A stretch of 64,000 nucleotides of DNA from Manihot esculenta. Its lineage: Eukaryota; Streptophyta; Magnoliopsida; Malpighiales; Euphorbiaceae. Of the stretch, positions 25,381-38,700 are shown piece by piece. The position numbers were made by a program, and so were the translations under genes. How positions within the stretch are numbered: the first letter of the stretch is position 1; the number at the start of each line of letters is the position of its first letter. Location: positions 11,821,759-11,885,758 of the forward strand of contig NC_035168.2 of NCBI RefSeq assembly GCF_001659605.2. The letters are read 5' to 3'. Below the pieces are notes generated by a model that did not search any database, was not told where the DNA came from, and was given only the letters and a program-made list of their open reading frames with translations.

Positions 25381-28300
25381 GATCATTTTAACACATTGGA
25401 CTATTTACTAATCTCATTTATTTTATTTTGAGTTCATAGTTATGTTATATTCCTAAATAAAATATAATTGACCACTGATAAATACAAAATAATATGATAC
25501 TTCCTACATGATCGTACTATTCTCTTGATACTCTCAATCTTAATTCACTTTACTTTTCAAGAAATATCTCATCAGGTTGAATCATTGATGACCATTTAAT
25601 AATATCTTCCTACAGAAAATGATAAATTATGTCTCAATTAATATATTATAGTCTTGAAGATATTAAAAATATTACTTGTAAATTATAGGGCCTCACACAA
25701 TAATAAATAAAGATCATTGCTTGTATTTCTATTTTGGTCATAAGTGAATGCGGTATAGCTCACATGCTACGATATATTCTCTATTTCTAATGGAGTGCAA
25801 GTCCTTATTCAAAATATCATATAGATAATAATTTGAGTATACCTAATGCTTAAATTTGAATTTTCTTAACTAAATTTGACCTTTAACTTTCTCAAAATTT
25901 GCAGTTTGGTCCTTGTTAGAAGTCGCAAATTTTTATTTTATTTTTTATTATTTATTTTAGAAATTTTGAAAATTGCACTTTTTTCCTCAACCTTTTGCAA
26001 TTTTCAGTTTAGCCCTTTTTAATGTGATCGAAACTAAAAAAAACAAATTAACTAAAATGAAGCTTACAGGAAATAAAGTTTATCGGCGTGTGGACTTCTT
26101 TTAATTATATTTTGGGCTTTATTATGGACTGATATGAATTAAGTATGCATGTACTTCATTAATTTATTATATGCTTGTTTATTCTAACTTATAGCCAAGC
26201 GTGTGGGCCTATGTTTAAGTCCAATCCACCTCAAATATTGAGAATTGTGTTTTATTTATTTTCTTTTACATATTATAATTAGGTTTAAGACTTATCTAAG
26301 GATTTTAAAGTCCAATTCATGTAGGACTCATTTTGAACTAGAAACTTATTAACTAGTTAAAATTTTAGCTTGTTTTGTCTACTAGTCTTAGGATTAGGCA
26401 TTCCTATTAGGGTTAGGATGTATTCAAGGGAATAAATACCTTATTTTATCATTGTAAACAACATATTTTCTTTGATAAATATTATTGAGAGTTCCTCACT
26501 CATAAATAAAGATTCTTGTTGGTTTTGCCTCAGAAATTGATTCAACTTATCAAGTAAGTATAAACTTGTAGCACCAATTCAATTCTTGTTACTTTATTAT
26601 ACTCTTTATTACCAAGTGCTTGTTGATATGGGGGTAAAGGGTTTTGTTAGATTGATTGAATTTATATTTGGGAACATCTATTGAAACAAAGGTGATTCTT
26701 ACTTTGTTCTTAAATTGTTGCCATATCATTTTTTCGTATTAGAGTGATACGAAACTCCAGATTAACAATGCAATCTAAAACCATAATACTCAATAATATC
26801 AAGTTACATGCCAAGATTAATTCCTAAGCATTCTACTATACCTTTGAATAATGAATAAACAAGAATGTAGATAATTGAACAAGGAAACAAGAATGGAATT
26901 GCCAAGAATTTACTAATCTTGATAAGATGTCAATTCTTGATGCAATACAAAGTTAAAAAAATTCGCTTTAGAATTTTTATTAACAAAAAAAAAATAATAT
27001 TATTCACAAAATAAGACTTGAAATTCATGGCTGCAACTTATAAGAGTTTTTATAGCCTTCTAAAACCCTAATACTAGTGGTAAAAAGATTAATTCCAATG
27101 TAGGAAAGATTCTTAGTCAAACAGTCAAACTTTTCTCAACAAGGAATTCAATAAAGATCATTTTCTTAGTTGGACTAGGAGAAATCTTTCTCCTTATGAG
27201 ATGCACTAAATTAGCCACCTAAATTGGGCCAATTTAACTTAAAATAAGTTTACTAAAATAACAAAATGGACCTGGTTGCAATTCAGGCCCAACATGCTAT
27301 GTGGCCAGAAGTGTGCTACAACCAGCCTATGTGGCTTCTTTTTCTAACTCCATTACTCCTTTGCTTCAATCATGTTCATGAACTCTTTATCTCATGGATT
27401 TTCATATGTCATGAACTTGGACTTTTCCTCGTATGCTTTCATTCTTTCGCAAACAACTTGTTGTGCTAAGTGTTGAAGCAATATTTTGATTTTCTTTGCA
27501 CCTTAGAGCTTCTCCACTAGACTCAGGATAGGTAGTATAGGTTTTTTAATTGCATAATCATGTTGCACTTCCTCAAGGTTTCTAAGGTACAAAGCATGCC
27601 TTAGAGCTTCTCCAGTAGACTCATGATAGATAGTTTAGTTGCAGTTTTCTTGAGGGTTCTAAGGTATAGAGCATACCTTAGAGCTTCTCCACTAGGCTCA
27701 AGATATGTAGCCTAGATTTTTTAAACTATATGAGGGTTTAATTCTTCCAAAATAGGAGATACGTAGGAAGCCTAAGAGAATCTAGGTGCAAACCTCAAAA
27801 GCACGTTATTGAAGCATTAGGAAGGCCATTGTCAAAATATATCACATTATGTATGCAATGTAATAAAAAATATTTATAGAGGGAGAGAATTAGAATGGAA
27901 CATTTGACTCATAAACATGAACCTAAGTACTAAATCGATGATGAGTTTGGTCATTTGGTTGCCTAGATCACATATAATCGATTTGGATAGTAAGCCTTAA
28001 AGTTATTTCCAGTGGAGGAATGAGTCTCTATATATTCAAGAGAAATGGGTCTAAACTTAATTGTAACACTCGACCTCCTCCTCGATTTTCTGCTGATGCT
28101 ACTTCTTCAAGTTAAGTTGATGTAATTGACATCTCTAATGAAGAAAGTGATGATGATAAAGACATTTTTTATGACACTCAAGAGATACTCAGGATGATCA
28201 TTCTGCCAGTCAAGTATAATTTAACTTCATCATTTTATATAATAATTTATGAATGTCTTTCTACTTTATGTGTTCCAATATCGATTGTTACTTTTTTAAT

Positions 28301-29336
28301 GAATATTATTGTGATACTACTAAGAGCAAAAGATCCCCGATTTATTTATAATGTGAACAAGAACAACTACAAGTATAAAGTGGTAAAGTTTATTAATATT
28401 TTTGTTGAGGATTTAATATGCCTCACTTTTGTTGTGATACTCTATATCGCCAAATTTATTTAAGATATATTATGCCTCATTTGTGTTATAATTCTTAACG
28501 TTAATATTATTGATCATGAGTTCCAATTGATGCTAATATTTTTCTGTTTATGAAATCAAACAACACATTCATGTTGAATTCATAAGATCTCACATTAGAT
28601 TTAAAAGAAAGGTAATATATATTTATAGTAGTGAGATAGATCTCTACTGGAGATATGAATATGTGCCAAGGTCTCATAAGATGGGAGAATTGAAGAAGGG
28701 AGAGATTGAAAAGGGATGGATCCAATTTGTTATAGTTCATAAATTGAAGAAAGTTGATGAAGTGGAGCTCATCACGACTGCAAACTGACCTGCCCATATT
28801 CTTTTCCATGCCATAATCAGAAGGCTATATATGAAGATGATCTATATTATATCAACTCTCATAATGATATTCTAGTTGTGTTCATACATAAGTATTTGTA
28901 TGGGGATTAGGATTTTCTAAATCTTAAATAATATTTAGATTTTGCTATATATTCATGTTTTATAATTATCATGAGTATGTTTTACCTGAAATGTTTATAA
29001 TATATGCTTTCTTTTTTAATAATAATATGTTTGATTGAGGTTTTAATATATTATACACATATTAATAATCTAAACATATTTATCTCAAATATGACACTAT
29101 TATGATAATAATTAGATGGTTGCTATGTAATTAGAAATGGGATCTTTATAACGAAATTACAAGTAACTCTTTATGAATAAACATCATATATACTAAATAA
29201 ATTTTGAATAATATAAAATTATTTCATTTATATTACCCAAAATAACTTTTTGGGTAATCAAACATAATTTAGACACAATTTTCTTACTATTATCAATACT
29301 AAATTAAATATTTTCTAAGCTAATTTTGTGATTTTT
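25381..29336. other. AT-rich intergenic DNA with LTR-like debris
   Basis: 26100-26760 has the look of an old LTR (long leader, polyadenylation-like AATAAA near 26505, a degenerate primer-like CGTATTAGAGTGATAC near 26738). Similar sequence runs the other way after 26760. A three-copy repeat lies at 27505-27720. ORFs at 27266-27469, 28194-28463 and 28507-28809 are low-complexity and unconvincing. No gene seen. Confidence 0.5.
27505..27720. repeat. Degenerate three-copy tandem repeat
   Basis: The phrase CCTTAGAGCTTCTCCA followed by GTAGACTCA or a close variant occurs three times, at about 27502, 27599 and 27677, spaced by 80-100 bp. Confidence 0.7.
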
Positions 29337-31530
29337 GTTATATTTTGCAAAAAAACATGAAAAAGGCACAAAAGCGTAGAAACTGACTTGATCGGATGAT
29401 TTGAGCAAATTATCCAATGTACTCCACAGAGGCCAGAAGATGCACAGAAACTCGAAACTGACTAGACCTGCAAATAGTGATTTGCCCAGAATGATTTGTC
29501 CAAATCAACTAGGCAAATCAACAAATTGACCAGAGGACTGCATGAAAAACCGGAATTGCTCAGACTTGCATAAACAGTTATCAGACAGTGATTTGCCCAG
29601 AACGATTTGCTCAAATTAACTAGCAAATTGATAGATTGCACAGAAACAGTAGCAGGCGGTAAAATTTCATATTTAAAAATTTAGAGACCTGGTCATCACA
29701 TTAAAGACGCGAGACCCATGCCAGAATCTCCTCAAATATGCAGCACAAAGACTTTCTTAAACCAAGAACTTCTATTCATGAAGAAACCCATTTAAGGAAG
29801 GAATCCAAAATCAAATCAAAGGAGAATTCCATTCCAAAAAGGGTTGCTGCTAGGATTTCAATACCTATTTAAACATAGCATTAAAGGCAGCAGGGGGGTA
29901 TCTAAGCACACACCCGATTCTAGACACAACAGCGAATCACCATTCTCATCTCTTTTCTCTTTTGTTTCTTCTTTGTAAGCCATGAGTGGCTAAAAACTCT
30001 ATCTCTAGTTGAAGTTAGGAAAAAATTTCAATTTCTATATGAATTGGGAGATCCAAACTCAATTGTTAATATTTTATTCTTTAATATTTATGCAAATTAT
30101 GTTCTTCATCTAATTATTACTATGTCATTGGATCAATAGGGCCCATTATTCTTGATTTCAAAGTAGTACATTGTTAGTTTGAATGCTTGAAGTCCCTAAT
30201 TGCTTAGGTTATTCAAATACAAGTAACAATTAATATAACAACTAGATGATTTGTCCAAATCAACTAGGCAAATCAACAAATTGACCAAAGGATTGCATGA
30301 AAAACCGGAACTGCTCAGACTTGCATAAACAGTTATTAGACAGTGATTTGCCCAGAACGATTTGCTCAAATTAACTAGCAAATTGATAGATTGCACAGAA
30401 ACAGTAGCAGGTGGTAAAATTCCATATTTAAAAATTTAGAGACCTGGTCATCACATTAAAGACGCGAGACCCATGCTAAAATCTCCTCAAACATGCGGCA
30501 CAAAGACTTTCTTAAACCAAGAACTTCTATTCATGAAGAAACTCATCTAAGGAAGGAATCCAAAATCAAATCAAAGGAGAATTCCATTCCAAAAATGGTT
30601 GCTGCTAGGATTTCAATACCTATTTAAACATAGCATTGAAGGCAGCAGGGGGTATCTGAGCACACACTCGATTCTGGACACAACAGCGAATCACCCTTCT
30701 CATCTCTTTTCTCTTTTGTTTCTTCTTTGTAAGCCATGAGTGGCTAAAAACTCTATCTCTAGTTGAAGTTAGGGAAAAATTTCAGTTTCTATATGAATTG
30801 GGAGATCCAAACTCCATTGTTAATATTTTATTCTTTAATATTTATGCAAATTCTGTTCTTCATCTAATTATTATTTTGTCATTGGATCAATAGAGCCCGT
30901 TATTCTTGATTTCAAAATAGTACATTGTTAGTTTGAATACTTGAAGTCCTTAATTACTTAGGTTATTCAAACACAAGTAACAATTAGTATAACAACTAAG
31001 AAGTTGCATAATCCAACTCAAACTCACCTAGCGGCTGGTCAGTTAGAATTAGATCTCTTTATTACTTAAAGCAATTGACAGTTGATAAGTAAAAATTCTA
31101 AGGACGTTCTTTGGATGATTTATTAGCTAGTGATTAATTAGTGAATATTTTCTAATTAATCTAAATCTAAGGAGATATTTGGTTATGTGGAGCGTCTTCC
31201 ATAACCAAAGTTAATTTATTGAGATGAATAAAAATATTCAAGTATCGATGATCAATTTCCAAACTGAAATGGATCCTACACTTCAATTAGAGCTTGTTCT
31301 CATTGATTTGTTCTTCTTTTAATTATTATTTTCTTACATTGCTTTAATTTTTATTTTAGTTCATTATCAAAATCCCTCCCTTATTTTATTATTATTGCTT
31401 ATTTGTCCAAGTCATTGTTTAGAAAGTCACGGTGTCAATTCCCTGTGAATTCGATCCTATTACCACTATACGTAATTTTTAATTATTGATATTTTAATAG
31501 ATTATTTTTTGTGACTTCGACACCATCATT
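29337..31530 (-). repeat. LTR-like repeat with an internal 756-bp tandem duplication
   Basis: The segment is related, in reverse, to 14480-15960. Shared landmarks are the sentence around GTGTCAATTCCCTGTGAATTC (near 31431), the CATGAGTGGCTAAA block and the GATTTGCCCAGA words. It probably represents an LTR or solo LTR read on the minus strand. Inside it, 29491-30246 is repeated at 30247-31000 with few mismatches. No coding sequence is visible. Confidence 0.5.
29491..31000. repeat. Direct tandem duplication, period 756 bp
   Basis: ATGATTTGTCCAAATCAACT begins both at 29491 and at 30247, and both copies end in ...TATAACAACTA. Differences are scattered single bases (for example GACCAGAGGAC against GACCAAAGGAT), so the duplication is moderately recent. 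Confidence 0.88.
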
Positions 31531-32054
31531 AAGTTAAATGAAATGTTATCAAATTACAATATATTTAAAATAAATTTTCATAGCATATTTTAACTTAACA
31601 TAAAATAACTTAAACTATAATTGTATATCATTTTAGCTATTATAATACCCATAAACTATTAACAATAGTATAACTATATATAGAGGTCATAGTTAAATTA
31701 TACTATAACATCAATGTCTCTTTTCATGCATATGCAGTTCAACATTAAGTCTCTCTTTCCATAATTAAACAACATTAGAAGCTATAAGGTCTCATTGCAA
31801 TTAATTTATACAATTAATCTTTATTGTTCTATTGCTAAACCTACAACAATAAGTATCATATCCTCTTGAAACTCTAAATTATATTGAGCCAATCAACCAA
31901 TTTAATTAAGGCACAATGAAATATTATGCCACTCTTCATGTGTTGTATCTATATATAGTTGTAAACATAACCTATACAAGGACATGCTTAACTCACAAAA
32001 GCATACCTTTCTTTTTCTTTAAGAATATTTTCACTATTCTTCGTTTCTTCTACA

Positions 32055-32171
32055 ATGGCAAGTACTCCAATGAAGAAAATCGAAAATAAGTGGACTATGC
32101 CAACTTTACCTGCCACTTTAGAGACATATCAACATACAAGAGGTCACCATATTGATTTGAAAGGGAAATGA
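32055..32171 (+). CDS. Possible small ORF, 38 aa, unknown
   Basis: A TATA-like CTATATATAG at about 31949-31958, a pyrimidine-rich leader and ATG at 32055 form a gene-like arrangement. The 38-residue frame begins MASTPMKKIENKWTMPTLPA and ends at TGA 32169-32171. A second short frame (32255-32335, ending KKEAAKDDSSEF) lies downstream in another phase, so this may be a broken larger gene. I recognise no family. It could be chance. Confidence 0.2.
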   Translation: MASTPMKKIENKWTMPTLPATLETYQHTRGHHIDLKGK

Positions 32172-33360
32172 AATAGCTAATCTGGAGGATATTGAACTTA
32201 TACAGGGAAGATAATATTAAAGCCATGATGTTATAAGATTATCCTTTTATGAATATGTATGAAATAATGGTGAAAATCATTGAAATGGACAAGAAAGAGG
32301 CTGCAAAAGATGATTCTTCTGAATTTTGATATATTATAGTGATCCTTATATATCTAATCATAGAATGTCTTTTTGTTACTTTTTTTTCCTTGATGAAGGT
32401 TGTCTGCAAGCATTTAATATAATCTCATATTAGATCAGCTATGTTCTAAGATGCTTGCCTTTTTGTTCATTATCTACAACACTATAATTCTTTTTGTTTA
32501 GTACTTAATGAAACAGTAATGGTAGACTATTTCAATGAGATATTTGCTTTTGACTTTATTATTTTACGGTGTGATATAGTTGGTATTTGATTAAATATGT
32601 TAGACATTGCATAAATAAGTTCATCTTGAAAATTTTCAAATATACTATCGTAGTTGTTTTTCATTATCAAGGAGAATAACAGCTAACTTCGATTGATATT
32701 GTTAATTGAAGTAATTACCAATATGTTTACCTAAATTTGTAAATTTACAACTTAAAAAGGCTTGGCATAGGTTTTTCTTATCTATTCTTATTTTTTCCAT
32801 CAAATCTAAAGTTTAAATCAGCTAGACTTTTATATTCTAATCATATTTTTATGAGCATTGCATGAATCGTTTTTTCTCTATTGATATTAGAAGAATGAAT
32901 TGAATAAAAAAAATTTTTTTCCATAATCATGTTTATGATTAGTGATAAATTGACATGATTTCATGTTTATAGCTTAATATCATTTTTTGAAAGCAAATGT
33001 TTATAATATTATCTAACTAAATATAAATTTAGAACACATCAATTTATTTACTTAACAATTGATGGGCAAAAAAGAAATGCAATAAATATTATTTTTCCAT
33101 CAATATTTATTCTTCATTAATGAACAAAAACTTATATACATTCCAATAAATAAAGCAACAAGCATTTGATTGGCATTTGTATTAACAGATTCATTTTCTT
33201 CCTCAATCATGCACCGGACATTGTTACATTTATATAAGATTATAAAGGTTTTTCATTAAAGGATGGACTTGCATTCTTCTTTGAATCAAAGTAACTCTTG
33301 TATGCTTTAATAGTCTATTCTTTTGTATCGTAAGATTTATTGTTCTTCCTTTACCCTTGT
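32172..33360. other. AT-rich intergenic DNA, nothing recognised
   Basis: Only short, low-complexity ORFs on both strands. No bounded element found. Confidence 0.5.
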
Positions 33361-33363
33361 CAA

Positions 33364-33720
33364 TATTTAAACCGATAAATATGAGATGAGGTGAAGAAAA
33401 GTATAAAATGGAGGATAAAAATATATGAAGACGAAGGAAAGTGACAAAAAAAAAAAACAAAATGGGTAGTCTCTGGCTTCTTTTGGAAATTTGAGATGGT
33501 AAAGATAATGGGAGGTGAAGAGAAATATAAAAGGGAGGATGAATATGAAAGATGAAAGAAATTGAAAAAAAAAAAGGGGAAAAAGATGAAATTAAAGGGA
33601 AAAAAGACAAAAGGAGATGAAGATTTCAGGGAAGGGAAATGAAAAAACTCTAGGTAGAAAATGAAGGGAAAAAAAAAAAGAAGAGATGAAGATTTAAGAT
33701 GTCCTTGAGAAAAAAACAAA
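33364..33720 (+). repeat. Polypurine tract, about 350 bp
   Basis: The plus strand is almost all A and G in blocks such as GGAGGATAAAAATATATGAAG and GAAATTGAAAAAAAAAAAGGGG, with a loose internal repetition of about 130 bp. The minus-strand ORFs rich in Phe and Ser across it are composition artefacts. Confidence 0.6.
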
Positions 33721-33774
33721 TTCTTTAACAAGCAAGAAAAGGTAGAAGATGAAGCGGAATATTAGATGAGAAAA

Positions 33775-34360
33775 GATAAATTACACTTTAGTCTCTAAGT
33801 TATATTATAATTAACATGTCAATTTCTGTATTTTTAAAATTGAATATTTAAACCCCTTTATTTTTATTCCGTCTAAATGCAAAGTACTGACCCTCCGTCC
33901 ATTTCTCTGTTAGTTTAAAGATAAATAGCTGATTAAACCACTAAAAAAAATTTTTTTTTTCTTTCCACAATACTTTTATTGCACCGACAACACAAAAAAA
34001 ACTTTTATATCTAAAAATCTAAATTTTCCTTCTTCCTTACTCATTCTGCATTTATTATTGAGTACCAACTTGTCATTCACCATCACAGGAGAGAATGAGA
34101 AAGAAAAAAGGAGAATTTGAGTTTTTAGATATAAAAGTTTCTTTTATATATGTTGTATGATCCAATAAGGGTATTGTGGAAAGAAAAAATAATTTTCAAA
34201 TATTTAATCAGTCATTTATCTTTGAACTAATAGAGAAATGGATAAAGGTACTATGCATTTGGACGGAATGAGAATAGAAGAGTTTAAGTATTCGATTTTA
34301 AAAATATAAAAATTAATCCGTTAATTATGGTATAATTCAGAAATTAAAGTGTAATTTACC
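33775..34360. mobile_element. Palindromic foldback/TIR element, about 586 bp
   Basis: The left end GATAAATTACACTTTAGTC pairs with the right end TTAAAGTGTAATTTACC. Pairing continues inward over roughly 250 bp per arm, including CCATTTCTCTGTTAGTT near 33900 against AACTAATAGAGAAATGG near 34226, and TTTCCACAATAC near 33962 against GTATTGTGGAAAG near 34172. The unpaired centre is near 34060. Target duplication is unclear. The ends resemble those of the MULE family in the viral locus in style (TTTAGTC near each end). Confidence 0.7.
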
Positions 34361-35737
34361 TAATAAAAAGTAAAAAAATATAATAATGAGATATAAAGCA
34401 GTTGGCATGTAAAACTCAATTTTAAAAATCGTAACCCTTAATAGATGATAGGAAATATGATATTTAAATTTTAAATTCTATATAATATTTTAGAAAAAAT
34501 TTTAAAAGGATAATATTATAAAAATACTTCAAATAAATTACTTAAATAACTTCATCGAGCCACATCAATGTGGATCAACTTGATAAATCAATCATGACCC
34601 ATGTATCATTCAACCTAAACACATCGTCAAAGAGTGCTTTTTCGAGAAAAAAAAAATATTTTAGATGTTAAAAAAATAATTTTATTATTTTGATAGTTTT
34701 TATTATTAAATTATAACAAAATAATTTTAAATTATTTTCTAATATTTTTTAAATAATATTATAAGAAAATGTTTTTGTCCACCGCAGCTTTAACAACAGT
34801 ACCAAATAGGCCCTATATAGTATAAAATCAAATGTCTGAATCCATACGCAAAATATTCAAACTCGTCCCAATAAGATGGGAAGGGTTATCCATAAAACCT
34901 CTCGCCTGCCGTTACCAAACCGGTTTTTTCTTTTTTTTTTTTCCATAAAAGAAAAAATATTAAAATAAATTTTAATAATCGGATATGATCAGAACTAAAA
35001 CCAAACCAAAACTGAAAGTAAACCTTAAGGGCTCCGATCCCCCAAAACCTTAATCTGGAACAGTCGATAATGACGATTCCAATCCTTGAATGATTCAAGA
35101 GTGCATCAGCAAAGGCAACCTCTGTGTGTGTGTCTGTGTGTTAAATAAATGAACGGCAACTCTAAAATTGTGAATGAATATGAATCACTATATAACTTGT
35201 TATTTGGTTATTCTTTTGGAGGCTGGATGACCATCCCACACTAGTAAATAAAACATCTTTTACAATCTGCTGATTGGAAGAAAAATACCTAACAAAGGGA
35301 AACTATAACAAAAACAACATACTTGACAAGAACCAGCAATTTGCTGGATATCAGACAAGTGGGGGAAAAAAAAAACAAAAGACAAAATAGTTGGGTAGGG
35401 TAGGGAATTAAAAAGGGATAAAGAAAAAAGGTTGATTCTTTTTGTGTATCAGTGTGTCACCGGAGACACATGATATAGTAATTCTGTGTATACCCCACTA
35501 TCTGATTTTACATCTTAATCAAATTCCAAGAAAGAAAAACCTATACCATAGAAAAACTCAAAGCTTCAAACCTTACACAGAATTCTTTCCGACTGCATTC
35601 TACGATAAATTCATCAAAACAGCCAAACCCATCAGCTCTAATCAAGTTCTCATATAAACTGCAAACATCTGAGCAAGGAAACCATAAAAATTTCACTTAA
35701 TCACATATGCTTCTCCTACATTCACATCATGATTATC
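34361..35737. other. Intergenic DNA and probable 3' UTR of the RNA-binding protein gene
   Basis: The part adjoining 35738 should hold the 3' UTR of the minus-strand gene. The poly(A) site could not be placed. ORFs at 34886-35098 and 35442-35657 lack support. Confidence 0.4.
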
Positions 35738-38700
35738 CTAAGCAGCAATTCCTGCAACAAACAAAAACAGAAGATTGTAATATTGTCGACAACAATAAAT
35801 TAGAATAGCATATTAGCTCCCCAACTCTTTATTGTATTTGGACAAATGGCTTTGAAATTGGAAGATTTTGATAGATGCTATATGAGTTTTCTACAATTAA
35901 TAAGATTCATGAATCTTAAGAGTTTAAATAATGTGCTCACTTCCATTCAAACATTTAAAACTAAAATAATATTCATATCCAAATCCATTCATTTGAAATT
36001 CTTCCACCCAGATATGCAAGTAAAAAACAATGAATAGATAGAAGCTCAGTGCGTCTCCATTTGTAACTCGCAGATGATCGTTTTTTAAGTCCTACAAGTG
36101 TCAATGACGCATTCATCTATTGCCTAATTTTCTAGATTTCAACAGAAATGAAAATCCAGTTCACTAATTGAAATTAATGTGCAGGTCAGACAATATATTG
36201 AGTCTCCATCTCCCCAGAAAAAGTAAAATAAAATAAATAAATAGCTATTGCTAAGGACAGAATGGATGAAGGACGCTTTTGATATGACAAAAAAGAAAAA
36301 ATCCAACAAAGAGCATCCCTAATGCATGAGGTCCGCCACATTGCACGGGTAGAAACACTCCTGTACAGTTTTACATATACCACAACCCAGCTTAACGTGC
36401 ATACCCATGCAATTATCAACTAAAACACTTCCAAAATCTCTTAAGTGATTCACTTTCATGTGTCAAGCTTGACACAACTGATAGCATAGCAAGCAACAGA
36501 TTGGTACATTTTAAAGCCCAAATATTAGTTAGCAAAGGGAATAGCAAACCAGTTTACTAATATAGAGGTCAAAGGACACACAATTGAAACAAGTACTAGA
36601 ATTGCCCAAAAAAAAAAAAAAAAGAAAACGGAAAAAAATAGCTGGACTCAAATGATCGTCTTTTTTTTTTAGATTAGTGGATTGGGGGTGGTGGGGTAAT
36701 TTCTCCTAAGTTAAAAGAAGTTAAAAAGAATAAAGAGAAGGCAAAATTACCTCTATTTGCTTGTCTATTGGCAACATTGTAACTGCCAAAATAACTAGCA
36801 GACTTATTAGTCACAGTATCTGTAGCTGCATTTCCAAGACCAAATCCAAATGAGCCAGAACCCTCTTGCTCTAAAGGTGAAGATCGCCATGCAGAATCCC
36901 CATATGACAAGCCATTGTCAAAAATGCTTGCATAAGAACCATCATAATCATCATGTGATGCAGCATGAGATGATACTGGCGCAACACTTGCCCCATTGCT
37001 TCTTCCATACCCTACCCCTCCAAGACCAACATTGAAATCTCCCCAGTTGTAACTAAGACTGCTACCATTATAAGCAGAGCCAGCACCTCCACCCTGTTCA
37101 GGCTTAACTGAGGAATCCCAGAGTCCACCAATACTGCCAGAAGAACCCATTCCAGAGTTTCCAGTTCCTGAGCCCATAAAAGTACTAGAATTTGAGTTTG
37201 AAGGATGATTAATGCTTCCATTACCCCACAAAGTTCGAGCTGTCGAACTTAAAGCAGAACTATTTCCACCAACGACTCCATTATATCCAATGGGGCTATG
37301 ATACCTGCTTGAATTTCCACTATAGGAAGGACTCAGTCTCCCATAGCCAAGGTTAAGGTTTGAAAAACTAGGACTCAAACCCTGCTCAAAATTCAGCCCC
37401 ATCCCAAAACCAGGACCAAATGGAGAAACGTTATTCTGGCCAACTATAGCAGGGCTAAACCTACCATCCATTCTAACACCAAGTCCTCCAGTAGAACTTG
37501 GATTATATCCCTGAGTCTGAGTGTAACCATTCAGAAAGCTACCAACTCTATTTGGAGCGTAATTATGCCCACTTAACTGGCTCCGAGTTGGCCCTGGTGA
37601 TAGTTCTTTGGGGACAGCCCGCTTGACCTCAACCATTTTACCATTGAGTTCATGAAAGGTTTTGTGCAACACTTTATCCACCGCTTCCTCTGAATCATAA
37701 GTAATAAATCCAAAACCTCTCGGCCTTTGAGTGTTATGGTCATACATAACTACAACATCTGTAATTATCCCAAACTGATCAAAATACTTCTTAAAGTCAG
37801 TCTCTGTTACCGTAGATGCCAAACCTCCTACAAATATCTTCTTTGTACGAGCTGGACCAGGTGAACCATGTACACTGTTGCTGCTGTTTCTATTAACAAT
37901 GTTTTGGTCCTCCTTAGGAACTGCCTTCTTTGCTTCAACCTGAGAATCAAACACTTAATAATGAAAAATCAACAACCAATAAGCAAGCATTGATCCTGAA
38001 AATTGAGAAACTGGAACAAAGTCCATGTCTGCTCAGCCTTTTCTCATGTACACTAAAATAATTTTTCTTTAATGGAGATTACAGAGCTGAATGGTGATGT
38101 AGCTTCAGGTTAGATGAGAAGTGCCAGAGTAATAAAAACTTCATATTTTATTTCGCAAATTTATCAACAATTTTTAACATGAACAATGTAGCACCAACAG
38201 TTTTGGCATTAAGACTTGGTGAAATTGAACTTTATCACGTTGCATGTGCTGATAACTTGTAAAAGGCAGCATATGGTCTTCCAGCAGCTCAATAACTAAT
38301 CAAGTGATCCACGAGGCAGTGAACATTAATGTTTTAATTCTCGAGAAGATAAAAGCTGCAGGCAGCAAATCAAAATTATGGTATCCAATACCATATCTGA
38401 TGAACATTTCCTTATCTATCTTTCCCTTCCTAGATTTTCAAACAGATTTAATTGCAGTCTCCATTAGCATCATTCTACTGAATATTGATTGAGATTAATT
38501 AGCCTCTTTTGTTGATAGATAACTACACCTTCCAATTAAATTGACCATTGAAGAAGCCACTTCTAACATCAAATAGCAAAGGTACTTTTCTTCTAAACAA
38601 GATCGTTCAATTCTAAAAATAGAACCCCATTCTATCACCAAATTTCTGATTTCTGGTTAGTGTTTAGAATTGCCAAATTATGAGCTTTGATATTGATAAT

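Noticed and set aside
28194..28809. ORFs of 89 and 100 aa, hydrophobic
   Set aside because: AT-rich low-complexity sequence rich in Ile/Phe/Tyr/Asn, no start context or conserved motif.
33230..33731. Phe/Ser-rich minus-strand ORFs of 123-126 aa
   Set aside because: Composition artefact of the purine-rich plus strand; two overlapping frames look alike.
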